Origin: Sphingopyxis macrogoltabida
GTDB lineage: Bacteria; Pseudomonadota; Alphaproteobacteria; Sphingomonadales; Sphingomonadaceae
NCBI RefSeq assembly: GCF_001314325.1
Contig: NZ_CP009429.1
Span: 806,501-870,500 of the forward strand
Length of the DNA stretch: 64,000 bases
Direction: 5' to 3'
Below are positions 17,507-26,171 of this stretch, piece by piece. Below the pieces are notes generated by a model. It had not been told where the DNA came from. It was given only the letters and a program-made list of their open reading frames with translations, and made no database searches. Numbering within the stretch: position 1 is the first letter of the stretch; every line of letters begins with the position of its first letter. The position numbers were made by a program, and so were the translations under genes.

Positions 17507-17767
17507 TCAGGCGGCCCGTTTGTGAAATATCGGCGCCTGCACGCGCTCGGCGGTCTCGAAGAAGAGCACTTCGTCCTGCGAGAGGCGGAGAAGCTGCTTC
17601 GCACCGAGCGCGAAATATTCGCCGGCCCGGACCAGCCAGAGCTGGCGGTCGGTCGGAAGATTGGCCTTCGCGAGAAGCGAAGCCGTGTCGATCACCTCGG
17701 CGTCGATTGCCAGCAACTGCCCGTCAACGTCGACGATGTGGCGAAGTCCGATATCCCAGTAGGCCAT
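17507..17767 (-). CDS. Small protein, possible ubiquitin-like (multiubiquitin-type) fold
   Basis: 86-residue protein from ATG 17767 with AAGGAG 9 bases upstream. The sequence alternates predicted strands and one helix: HIVDVDGQLLAID, then SLLAKANLP, DRQLWLVRAGEYFAL, and DEVLFFETA. This order (DG-strand, helix, Q-L strand, DEV strand ending in an aromatic-rich strand) resembles the bacterial multiubiquitin domain, a beta-grasp fold. No C-terminal GG is present (it ends FHKRAA). It sits 48 bases after the helicase-nuclease stop. The fold call is tentative; otherwise it is a hypothetical protein conserved only by context. Confidence 0.6.
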   Translation of the reverse strand: MAYWDIGLRHIVDVDGQLLAIDAEVIDTASLLAKANLPTDRQLWLVRAGEYFALGAKQLLRLSQDEVLFFETAERVQAPIFHKRAA

Positions 17768-17815
17768 GAGCGAATCTCCTTTCGTTCGATGAAAGCAGAT
17801 TCGCACCTCAGCATG

Positions 17816-20800
17816 TCAGAAGCTGTCACCCCCATGCTCGCGAAGCAAACAAAGTGCATTTACGAGCATCATTTCCTCGACGGTGCGGCAGGGTGTTTCG
17901 AGGAGGAGGGGACTTGCGAAGACGACCGCCGACGTCTGCGCGCGAGAGACGGCAACATTGATCCTGTTCAGCGAGAAGAGGAAGTCGATGTCGCGCGGCA
18001 GTTCTTCGCCGCTCGATGTCGTCATGGAGACGAGGCACACCGGTGCCTCCTGCCCCTGGAAGCGATCGACCGTGCCGACACGGACAGCCGCAGGTAGCGC
18101 GGCGCGCAGCGCGTTCACCTGGGCATTGTAGGGTGCGACTACCAGAATATCGGTGTGGCCGATGACGCGCTCATTTCCGTCGCGCGCGCGATAGATTGCG
18201 CCGATCACAGCCTCGATCTGCGCTTTGATGGCCTCGATCTCTTCGGGGCTGACCTGCGAGCGCCCGAAATGCTCGATCGCGCGGACGCCCGCGCCGACGA
18301 GCGATCGCCCGTCCTTAGCAACTAGAGACTGACTGCCGGCGGCGTCGTCCGAGTGGAGTTTGCCCTCATAGAAGGCGACCGAGATATAGTTGCAGACTGC
18401 GGGATGCATTCGGCGGCTAACCGGCATGAAGATGCCGCGATCGGCGGGGACGACCCGGTGTCCGTCGATCAAATATTCGAGGCAGGAATCGCCGCTCCGT
18501 CCGGGGTGCGTACCTTGAAGCGGCTGCGGCAGCTGCATCGGATCGCCGACGAGGACGAGATTGCGGGCCGCGCGCGACATGGCAATGATGTTGGCAAGCG
18601 AGACCTGTCCCGCTTCGTCAACGAAGAGATAGTCGTAGGCCGGCGCGTCATATCTAGCGAAATGCCACGCCGTAGCGCCGACGACATCGGCGGTCCCGAT
18701 TTCAGGCGCGTCATTCTCGCTCACGAGGACGATGCCGGGATGGGCATTCTCATCGTCATCGTCCGCAGCCTTCTGAACGACACTGCATCGGACCCCGTCG
18801 GTCGCGCTCCGGTCCGCGACCGCTTCAAGGAGATTGGTGATCGCCTTGTGGCTGTTCGACGAAACCGCAACGCGCTTGCCCGCACGGACGAGGTCGATGA
18901 TCGATAGCGCACTGACATACGTCTTGCCGGTGCCGGGCGGTCCCTGGATCGCCAAGGTCGTGCGATCCATGGCGGCAATTGCGGCGCTGGTCTGCGCCGG
19001 GAGATCGCCTTCGGCGTTGATGATGCCCTCCGGCCGCGCGCCGTCGCGAAACGTCGGCGCCCCGCGCGTGAGCAATTGTTCTATGGCCCTGGCCATGCCG
19101 GGGTTGTCGATGATGGCGTCGGTTACCGCTGCAACCGCAGCGCGCAGCGTCGCGTTGCCGATCGGCTTTGCCGGAATGAGATCGAGCCGCTCGGGCAGCT
19201 CGCCTTTGGTCGTCGAGCGGCGCAGCACGAGCAGATTTTTCTCGTGGTCGATCTCGCGCAGATCGACATCCTCGGGCATCGCGGCGGGTTTGACGCAGGG
19301 TTTGCGGCCCGCCCTCAATTTGGTCTCCTGCGGCGGGAAGCGATAGGTTCGCTCGAACGATCTTGCCGTTACTTTGACGGGATCGCCGACCGCCTCAAGG
19401 CCTTGGACGCATTCAAGGTCATCGACGAGTTCCTCGCTCTCCTGCGCGAGCCGGTCGAAGATCGCCCACCATGCGGGCTTGTCTTCGCGCTTGTGGAAGA
19501 AGTTGAGGTCGAGCAGCAGATCGGCGATGTCTTCGCCGAGCCGGTCGCGAACCGGAAGGAGCCGCTCGCGCAGCGCCGCCATTTCTTCATCCTCGGCCTC
19601 GACATTCGCGAGCGGACCCGCGTCGGGCACCTCGCCGAGCTTCGGCCACGGCAGGCCTTCAGGGCGAACGTCGCGGATCAGCCAGTCGCGCAGCAGCTGC
19701 GTCGAGATGCAGTCGGTGCGGTTATAGTCGTAGATCTTGTCGAGCAGCTCGCCGTCCTGCGTTTCCCGCCAGCGCTCGTAGAAGACGACGCTCGCGCCCG
19801 CGGTTGCGACATCCGCCTCGCGCTTCTCCATATAAAAAGCTTCGAGATCCTTGATCGAATAGCCGTTTTCGGAAGCGATCAGCGATCCCGACACCACGCG
19901 GAACAGGTCGACGAACCGCCGTTCACGCTGAAGTTGGTCCATGGCGGCCTCGCCGATGCGATGCTCCGCGGTCAGGCGGCGAAGCGCCGCAATCTCGTAA
20001 TTTGCATAATGATAGATATGCGCCTTCGGGTGGCGCTGGAGATGCGCCGTGAAGAATTGCAGCAGCTCCGCCACCGCCTTGCCCTCGGCGGCACGATCAT
20101 GCGCCCAAAAGGCGCGGAAGCTCCATTCGCCCGCATCGCGAAACCAGATGCCGTGGAGATATTCGAGGCCGCCCTCATAATAGGGATCGCCCTCGATATC
20201 GTAGAAGAGGTCGCCGTCGTCGGCTTCGGGCAGCAGCCCGAATCCCTTGCCGGGCTCATAGTCCCGCAATGCAAATCCCGGAGGCCCGCCGGCGCGTCGC
20301 GCGGCCTGGAGTCGCGCCTGCGTCTGGAGCCGCTGCTGGGTCTCAGGAGCGAGCTTCGGGATGCGCTGGTCATGGACCGCGAGGCCGCCGAGCGTTTCGA
20401 TGCCTGCGGCCTCGACTTTTCCACGCTGCGATCTTGTCATGCCGGCTACCAGGGCAAGGCTGTCGGCCTTGTCCCATTCGTCGCGGCAATGCTCTTTCCA
20501 GCGGCAGAGGCCGCAGCTTGAAACAGGCTCGGGCCGCGTTTCCGGACGGTCGGTCAGGAAGGTTTCGAACACCGCCCGTGCATGGCGTGCGTAAGATGCC
20601 ACGTCGGCGAGCCGCACGGTGAAACGCGAGCCGTCGCCGAGTTGGAGATGCGCGGATTCCGGCCGGACGCCCTGAAGGTCGGCGATCAGGTCGGAGTAGA
20701 GCGAGAGCTGGAGAATATGTTTGGGGTCGGGCTTCCGTTTCAGCTTGGTATCGACAACCTCATAGGACCAGCTTCCGGGATTGGAGGGGCGTTCCACCCG

Positions 20801-21151
20801 TTCGAGAAAGTCGGAATAGCCGCCCCATGCGCCGCCGAGCAGCGCGCCCTGAAAGATGATGTCCGGGCCGGCCGTCATCGCCTCGCGTGTGAGCCGGACC
20901 GACTCTTCCAGCGTGATCCCGTCCTTAGGAATTTCGACGACATTTTTGCCCTGCGCTTTGAGCGCCTCGAGAAAGCCAAGTTCGTGGGCGTCGCCCTGCT
21001 TCTGAAGAAGTTCGGCTTCTTCGCCATCCTCGCACGGCGCGATGTCGCCGGCCTCGATCAGCCGCAGATCGAGCGTCGTCGCGTGCCTGCATCCCTTGAA
21101 CCGCATAAGGTCCGAGGCCGAAAGCCTCAGGGCGTCGTCGATCATCCGCAT
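17816..21151 (-). CDS. RecB-like nuclease / RNase H-like exonuclease / SF1 helicase (TM0106-Dna2 type)
   Basis: 1111-residue three-part enzyme. (1) N-terminal RecB/Cas4-like PD-(D/E)xK nuclease: YSDFLERV, then YEVVDTKLKRK near residue 132 and the QLSLYSD helix; Cys near residue 21 plus CGLCRWKEHC near 215 give the four-Cys pattern of Fe-S nucleases. (2) YprB-type RNase H-like exonuclease: FYDIEGDP near 318, HYANYEIAAL, and YNRTDC. (3) SF1B helicase of the Dna2/Upf1 group: QGPPGTGKT near 737, LFVDEAGQVS near 843, LVGDPMQLPQ, VDRFQGQEAP, and NVAVSRAQ near 1065. It probably resects or degrades DNA. ATG 21151 is chosen because GGGG sits 7 bases before it. It heads a five-gene operon and is divergent from a WYL regulator. 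Confidence 0.9.
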   Translation of the reverse strand: MRMIDDALRLSASDLMRFKGCRHATTLDLRLIEAGDIAPCEDGEEAELLQKQGDAHELGFLEALKAQGKNVVEIPKDGITLEESVRLTREAMTAGPDIIFQGALLGGAWGGYSDFLERVERPSNPGSWSYEVVDTKLKRKPDPKHILQLSLYSDLIADLQGVRPESAHLQLGDGSRFTVRLADVASYARHARAVFETFLTDRPETRPEPVSSCGLCRWKEHCRDEWDKADSLALVAGMTRSQRGKVEAAGIETLGGLAVHDQRIPKLAPETQQRLQTQARLQAARRAGGPPGFALRDYEPGKGFGLLPEADDGDLFYDIEGDPYYEGGLEYLHGIWFRDAGEWSFRAFWAHDRAAEGKAVAELLQFFTAHLQRHPKAHIYHYANYEIAALRRLTAEHRIGEAAMDQLQRERRFVDLFRVVSGSLIASENGYSIKDLEAFYMEKREADVATAGASVVFYERWRETQDGELLDKIYDYNRTDCISTQLLRDWLIRDVRPEGLPWPKLGEVPDAGPLANVEAEDEEMAALRERLLPVRDRLGEDIADLLLDLNFFHKREDKPAWWAIFDRLAQESEELVDDLECVQGLEAVGDPVKVTARSFERTYRFPPQETKLRAGRKPCVKPAAMPEDVDLREIDHEKNLLVLRRSTTKGELPERLDLIPAKPIGNATLRAAVAAVTDAIIDNPGMARAIEQLLTRGAPTFRDGARPEGIINAEGDLPAQTSAAIAAMDRTTLAIQGPPGTGKTYVSALSIIDLVRAGKRVAVSSNSHKAITNLLEAVADRSATDGVRCSVVQKAADDDDENAHPGIVLVSENDAPEIGTADVVGATAWHFARYDAPAYDYLFVDEAGQVSLANIIAMSRAARNLVLVGDPMQLPQPLQGTHPGRSGDSCLEYLIDGHRVVPADRGIFMPVSRRMHPAVCNYISVAFYEGKLHSDDAAGSQSLVAKDGRSLVGAGVRAIEHFGRSQVSPEEIEAIKAQIEAVIGAIYRARDGNERVIGHTDILVVAPYNAQVNALRAALPAAVRVGTVDRFQGQEAPVCLVSMTTSSGEELPRDIDFLFSLNRINVAVSRAQTSAVVFASPLLLETPCRTVEEMMLVNALCLLREHGGDSF

Positions 21152-21213
21152 ACACAATCCCCTTTATTCCGCTATGGCAGTTCGGGACGACAAAAGCTGT
21201 CATGGAGAATCGG

Positions 21214-22206
21214 ATGTCGTTTGCAAAGGCCCAGGACCTTCTCAAGCTGGCGATGATGGCGACGCGCCGTAGCGGGGTGTCACTCGAAGAGATTGTCGAG
21301 GAGTTCGGCTGTGTCCACCGATCGGCGCAGCGCATGACGGTCGCGCTTGAGGCGGCTTTCCCGCAGACTGAGCCCGAAGACGGTGACGATCGCAAGCGGC
21401 GATGGCGCATCCCCGCGCGGGCGGTGGCACCACTATTGTTGCCGTCGGCCGAGGAACTTGCCGCGATGACAACGGCGATTCGCCAGCTCGACGCGGCCGG
21501 CATGGCCGCTGAGGCTGCAACGGTCCGCCAGATGGAACGGAAGGTGAGGGCGCTGATTCCCGCCCATGCTGGCACGCGTTTGGCCGTCGATGAGGAAGCC
21601 CTGCTCGAAGCGCTGGGGCATGCTGCTCGTCCGGGGCCGCGACCGGCCGGAACAAGCGAGGTCGACAGCGCGATATCGGAGAGCCTGAAGGGGCCGTTTC
21701 TGCTCCGCATTTCGTATCGGCGCCGGACGCAGGACAAGCCGACCGAGCGTGTGGTAGCGCCGCACGGCCTCTTGCTCGGTGTGCGCCGCTATCTAGTCGC
21801 TCGCGACATGGCCAAGCCAGCAACGGCACCTCTGCGCCATTACAGGGTCGAGGAAATCTACTCGGCCGAGGTGCTGCACACGAGCTTCGAGATCGATCCC
21901 GGCTTCAATATCCGCGAACATTCCGAAAAGGGCTTTGGCTCGTTCGAGAATGCTGCCGAACATGGCGACGTCATTTGGCGCTTCTCGCCAGACGCTGCAC
22001 CCCATGCCCGGCGGTTCGTGTTCCACCCTACGCAGAGTGTCGAGGAAGAGGCCGATGGGTCGTTGCTCGTGCGCTTCAAGGCCTCGGGACATCTCGAAAT
22101 GTGCTGGCATCTCTACTCATGGGGGAAGTCGGTCGAGGTGCTGCAGCCCGCTCGGCTTCGCGAGATGGTGCATGGGCATCAGCGCGAGTTTGAAGCCTTG
22201 CCGTAA
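21214..22206 (+). CDS. WYL-domain transcriptional regulator
   Basis: 330-residue regulator with an N-terminal winged-helix part (RRSGVSLEEIVEEFGCVHRS, then AQRMTVALE), a central WYL domain (ISYRRRTQDKPTERVVAPHG, then LLGVRRYLVARD) and a C-terminal WCX region (FVFHPTQSVEEEADGSLLVR). WYL proteins sense nucleic acids or nucleotides, and many regulate defence loci. The gene is divergent from the helicase-nuclease gene with only 62 bases between starts, so it probably controls a shared promoter region. ATG 21214 follows GGAG by 6 bases; an ATG at 21202 has no such signal. Confidence 0.88.
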   Translation: MSFAKAQDLLKLAMMATRRSGVSLEEIVEEFGCVHRSAQRMTVALEAAFPQTEPEDGDDRKRRWRIPARAVAPLLLPSAEELAAMTTAIRQLDAAGMAAEAATVRQMERKVRALIPAHAGTRLAVDEEALLEALGHAARPGPRPAGTSEVDSAISESLKGPFLLRISYRRRTQDKPTERVVAPHGLLLGVRRYLVARDMAKPATAPLRHYRVEEIYSAEVLHTSFEIDPGFNIREHSEKGFGSFENAAEHGDVIWRFSPDAAPHARRFVFHPTQSVEEEADGSLLVRFKASGHLEMCWHLYSWGKSVEVLQPARLREMVHGHQREFEALP

Positions 22207-22302
22207 GGGGCGCGAGCCAATTTGACCTCAGGCCGAGCGGGTGACAGTTTTTGTCGTCCCAATCTCCTATTTTGGATGCTCGGCAACCATTGGGAGGACG
22301 GC

Positions 22303-22572
22303 ATGGGACTGACAAAGCATGCGAGGCAGCGCATCCAGCAGCGTGGAATTTCGACTGAGGCGGTGGATGCGATCCTCGCTTATGGGACGCGCCGCCGTCA
22401 TCGCGGCGCGGATGTTTATTATCTCGACAAGAAATCGCGGCGGCGACTGGCTGGTGCATTCGGGCGCGAGCGCTACTCGAAGCTCGAGCGCGCGCTCGAC
22501 AGCTATGTCGTCGTCAGCGACGACGGGGCGATCGTTACGGCGGCGCATCGCCTGCAAAGGCTGAAGTTTTAG
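22303..22572 (+). CDS. DUF4258-like small basic protein
   Basis: 89-residue basic protein starting LTKHARQRIQQRGISTEAVD, followed by ILAYG, which matches the DUF4258 opening (HAxxRxxxRGIS). The family is uncharacterised, with suggested relation to RelE-like toxins. GGAGGACGGC precedes ATG 22303. It follows the WYL gene by 96 bases on the same strand, and its stop overlaps the stop of mcrC on the other strand by 4 bases. No antitoxin partner is evident. Confidence 0.75.
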   Translation: MGLTKHARQRIQQRGISTEAVDAILAYGTRRRHRGADVYYLDKKSRRRLAGAFGRERYSKLERALDSYVVVSDDGAIVTAAHRLQRLKF

Positions 22573-23048
22573 GCCGTTAGTGCGTCTGGACTTGGATCAA
22601 ATTGCCGGCAGAGGGCACCCAATCGGCGAACGACTTCGGTTTCAGCGCAGGACGTATCTATCGTTGCGATACCTAGGCGTTCAGTTCCGCCTGCAATTCC
22701 AAATGGCGTGCGCTCTCCGCAAGGCTGACCGGGCTCCTCCGGATACAGGAGCATCAGCTCACGGGTGGGGTATAGCCGAGCATAGGCCATTAACTGATAA
22801 ACGTCAGCTTGGGAAACACCGTGCTTGCGGTCAAGCGGATCGCTTGCGAGCTTTTTCCATTTTGTATCAATGATCGCGAGGATCTTTCCGCGCTTCCTCA
22901 AAATGATGTCCGGCTTGGTACGGAATACATCCCCGGTCGTCAGATGCTGACCGGTAAACGTACCTAGGGTTAAAACCCAATCAGCCTCTTGAAATTGCTT
23001 GTATGTATTGATTCAAAGGGCCTTCACCGCAGCGGGAGGCCCTTCACG

Positions 23049-23441
23049 ATGTCGCGTTCTTTATTCTGGTTGTCGGACGAAGCTTGGCTGGCGATCGAGC
23101 CGTACTTGCCCCGGAACCAGCCTGGTGCGCGACGGGTCGATGACCGGCGGGTGATTTCGGGCATCCTTCATGTACTGAAATCCGGCTGCCGGTGGTGCGA
23201 CTGTCCGGCAGACTATGGACCATCGACGACGGTCTACAACCGCTTCAACCGCTGGTCGCGGCGGGGGTTCTGGACGAAGTTGCTCGATGCCTTGGCAGGG
23301 GCGGGTGCGGTGACGAAGAGCACGGCGATCGATAGCACCTACATCAAAGCCCAGCGCTCGGCCTTTGGTGGAAAAGGGGGCGCCAGACGCAGGCGATCGG
23401 TCGTTCTCGCGGCGGCTGGACAACCAAGATCCATGCCCTGA
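23049..23441 (+). CDS. IS5-family transposase, first frame (OrfA)
   Basis: 131-codon frame with the DUF4096-type N-terminal domain: FWLSDEAWLAIEPYLPRNQ, then ISGILHVLKSGCRWCDCP and YGPSTTVYNRFNRWS. It ends with the first catalytic Asp region (STAIDSTYIKAQRSA). ATG 23049 is used; an upstream TTG extends the frame but lacks a signal. In IS427-group elements this frame is joined to the next by frameshifting; a run AAAAGGGGG at 23382-23390 is a plausible slip site. Confidence 0.85.
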   Translation: MSRSLFWLSDEAWLAIEPYLPRNQPGARRVDDRRVISGILHVLKSGCRWCDCPADYGPSTTVYNRFNRWSRRGFWTKLLDALAGAGAVTKSTAIDSTYIKAQRSAFGGKGGARRRRSVVLAAAGQPRSMP

Positions 23442-23806
23442 CCGACGTTCTCGGCCGCCCCTATGCCCTTATGCTGACGGCGGGCAATGTCAGCGATGTG
23501 AAGGCTGCACCGGCACTGCTCGAACGCGCCGGACCGATGCGCTACCTGCTCGGCGACAAGGGCTACGACGCAAACCGGCTGCGGACGTCCTTGCGCGAGA
23601 ATGGCACCAGCCCCGTCATTCCGGGTCGCCGCAACCGCAAGCGAGCCATCCGATACGATCAGCACCGCTACCGTAGCCGGCACCTCATCGAAAATGCCTT
23701 CTGCCGGATCAAAGACTTCCGTCGGATCGCCACACGCTACGACAAGCTCGCCGCCAACTTCCTGTCAGCCGTCGCGCTGGTCACTACCTTGGCCTTCTGG
23801 CTCTGA
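23396..23806 (+). CDS. IS5-family transposase, second frame (OrfB)
   Basis: Downstream part of the IS5 transposase: GGWTTKIHALTDVLGRPYAL, LLGDKGYDANRLR (second Asp), RSRHLIENAFCRIKDFRRIA (catalytic Glu) and TTLAFWL at the end. The 5' boundary is the region where the first frame is left, not a start codon. Together with the first frame it makes a full DDE transposase of about 250 residues. Confidence 0.82.
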   Translation: MGRSRGGWTTKIHALTDVLGRPYALMLTAGNVSDVKAAPALLERAGPMRYLLGDKGYDANRLRTSLRENGTSPVIPGRRNRKRAIRYDQHRYRSRHLIENAFCRIKDFRRIATRYDKLAANFLSAVALVTTLAFWL

Positions 23807-24417
23807 ATGAGTCTCAGCCCTAAGCATGCGCGATGACCGCCCTGATCAACTACTTCGATACCCGTTCCGGTCAATGCTTTGCGGATCATCGCGGCGATGT
23901 ATTTCTCGAACAGGTCGTTCATTGGGAAGAGCAGAGTTAGCCCCTCGGGCGATTTCGCGGAATGGTGTGTAGCCTGCCAATCTCGTCCGAGAAGAAGCTG
24001 TGCGAGGCGGAAAAGGCTCTCCCATCGCCGATTGGTACGATCAACCCGCACTTCCTTCCAGGGCAGTCTATTGACCGGCACGGCTGGTACGTCGACGAGA
24101 ACGTGGCGGAGTTCATCCAACCTGCGGCGGGTCTCTGATGAACGTGCGTATCTTCCAAGGTAGATGGTAGCGGCCGCCATGATCCGCATGAGGGGCGTGT
24201 CAGTATCGAGCTGATCGAAACGGCAGGAGAGCCTGTCTGGTCGTACCGCGTTGCGAGTAAACTGCCGGATCACGTCGAGACGGCCGCGCAGCGCTGGCAA
24301 ATCCTCTTCGCATTGGCGATAAAGCCGTGGCAGGCCTCGACGAACTTCGGCCAGAAGCTTGTCTGCGAAGGCACGGATCAGAATTTCGAGAAGCGTATGA
24401 CGCTGGTGATGGATTGC

Positions 24418-25839
24418 GGTCGCGTCCGTCAAGGTGGTGTAATTTCGGCTGTGGCCGTGGGCCATCGTCAGGCGGCTTTGGCGGTGATGTGTAGGGGCTG
24501 ATTTTCCTCCTCGATCATGGGTTGGTTGAGTTCGGCCATGCCTTCGATCTGCATGTATCGGTGCTGGAGCTGCCACTCGTCGTTCTGCTCCATCAGCACA
24601 GCCCCGACGAGGCGGATGATGCTGTCTTCGTTCGGGAAGATTCCGACGACGTCGGCGCGGCGCTTGACCTCCTTGTTGAGCCGCTCGAGCGGATTGGTTG
24701 AGTGTAACTTCGTGCGGTGCTGGGTGGGAAAGCCGGTGTAGGCGAGCACGTCGGTTTCGGCCTCGTCCATGCAGGCGCCGAGCTTGGGCCAACGGGTGCG
24801 CAACTGGTCGGCGACCTGTCGCCAGACCTGCGTTGCGCTTTTCTGATCGGGCTGCAGGAAGACCTGGCGGATCGCGGCGGCGACGACAGTGTTCTGGCCC
24901 TTGGGCACATAGGACAGGGCATTGCGCATGAAGTGCACCCGGCAGCGCTGCCAGGTGGCGCCCATGACGCGGGTGATCGCGCCCTTGAGGCCCTCGTGAG
25001 CATCGGAGATGACCAGCTTCACGCCGGTAAGACCGCGCCGAACAAGGTCCTTCAGGAAGTCGGACCAGAAGACCTCCGCTTCCGAGGGGCCGATATGCAG
25101 GCCGACGATCTCGCGCCGGCCCTCGGTGTTGACGGCCATGGCGATTATTGCGGCAACGCTGATGATCCGCCCGCCTTCGCGTACCTTGAGATAGGTGGCA
25201 TCGAGCCAGAGATACGGCCATTCGCCGGTGAGCGGGCGTTTCAGAAAGGCATGGACGCGCTCGTCAATGTCCTTGCAAAGCTTGGAGACGGTGGACTTGG
25301 AGATGCCGGTCATGCCCATGGCCTGGACGAGTTCATCGACCCGCCGGGTGCTGACCCCGCCGATCCACGCTTCCTGGATCACCGCAACCAGCGCTTTCTC
25401 GACCATCTTGCGGGGCTCAAGGAAGCCCGGAAAGTAGGACCCAGCACGCAGCTTGGGGATTTTCAGGTTCAGCGTGCCTACCCGGGTATCCAGCGAACGG
25501 TCGCGATAGCCGTTGCGCCAGGTCGCGCGCTCGCTGCTGCGTTCGTGGCGACCCGCGCCGATCAGGCCATCAACGTCGGCCTCCATGATCAGCTGCAGCA
25601 CGTTCTCGGCGATGGTGCGCAAAAAATCCGGTTGGCCGCCCTTCGCAGCAAGCTCTTCGATCAGTAATCTGTCCTCGGTCATCGGGAACTCCTCTTCGTC
25701 ACGGTTGAAGTGTGCAAACTCCACCATAACGATGAACCCGGTGGCCACCAGCGACGCCGCATTCCGGGGTGGGGCATGCCCCACCCCGGAATACACCATC
25801 GCCTACACCGGAAATTACACCACGAGCGCGGACGCTAAC
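24418..25839 (-). mobile_element. IS256-family insertion sequence, copy 2, inside mcrC
   Basis: Same 1422-bp length and identical encoded transposase as copy 1, in inverted orientation. It is flanked by a perfect 9-base direct repeat ATGGATTGC (24409-24417 and 25840-25848), which lies in the mcrC reading frame (codons for Ala-Ile-His). Removing the element with one repeat restores the frame. Confidence 0.94.
24468..25682 (-). CDS. IS256-family (mutator) transposase, copy 2
   Basis: 404-residue DDE transposase, residue for residue the same as copy 1 at 11776-12990 (LWLDATYLK, VISDAHEGLK, LERLNKEVKRR). Start ATG 25682 with GAGGAG upstream. The sequence identity of the two copies indicates recent movement from one to the other or from a common source. 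Confidence 0.93.
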   Translation of the reverse strand: MTEDRLLIEELAAKGGQPDFLRTIAENVLQLIMEADVDGLIGAGRHERSSERATWRNGYRDRSLDTRVGTLNLKIPKLRAGSYFPGFLEPRKMVEKALVAVIQEAWIGGVSTRRVDELVQAMGMTGISKSTVSKLCKDIDERVHAFLKRPLTGEWPYLWLDATYLKVREGGRIISVAAIIAMAVNTEGRREIVGLHIGPSEAEVFWSDFLKDLVRRGLTGVKLVISDAHEGLKGAITRVMGATWQRCRVHFMRNALSYVPKGQNTVVAAAIRQVFLQPDQKSATQVWRQVADQLRTRWPKLGACMDEAETDVLAYTGFPTQHRTKLHSTNPLERLNKEVKRRADVVGIFPNEDSIIRLVGAVLMEQNDEWQLQHRYMQIEGMAELNQPMIEEENQPLHITAKAA

Positions 25840-26171
25840 ATGGATTGCGGCGCTACTTCCCAAATTAAGGTCTAGATCAAGTGCAACGTCGAGCATCCTA
25901 ACGAGTCGGTCTCTGACAGTTTGAGCGCTTTCCAACGGTGCGCCTTCTGGATCAATCTTCGGCAATATTTCCAGACTGCAGCCCTTTGCGGCCACCATTC
26001 CAACCATCTGGCGCGCGACAATACGGTCCCTGCGATAAACAAGAATATTGGTGGCGTCCCGGTGAGCGAGTGGGTGTTGGGACGCCGCAACATGTAATGC
26101 GTCGGCTTGCGCGCGCTCGAACCCGCCTTCGCCAAGCTTTACATGGCCCCATTCATGTACCGTGAAGTGGC

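Larger units (their letters stand above)
22967..23820 (+). mobile_element. IS5-family (IS427-type) insertion sequence inside mcrC
   Basis: 854-bp element with imperfect inverted ends: left GGGTTAAAACCCA, right (reverse complement) GGGCTGAGACTCA. It is flanked on both sides by TA (22965-22966 and 23821-23822), the short duplication used by this group. It carries two overlapping reading frames for the transposase. It interrupts the third quarter of mcrC between codons for ...RACL and GTFTGQ.... Confidence 0.88.

Noticed and set aside
19076..20521. Long open frame (481 codons) on the plus strand
   Set aside because: It is antisense to the helicase-nuclease gene; its sequence has the charged, motif-free composition typical of GC-rich shadows, and the opposite strand has clear motifs.
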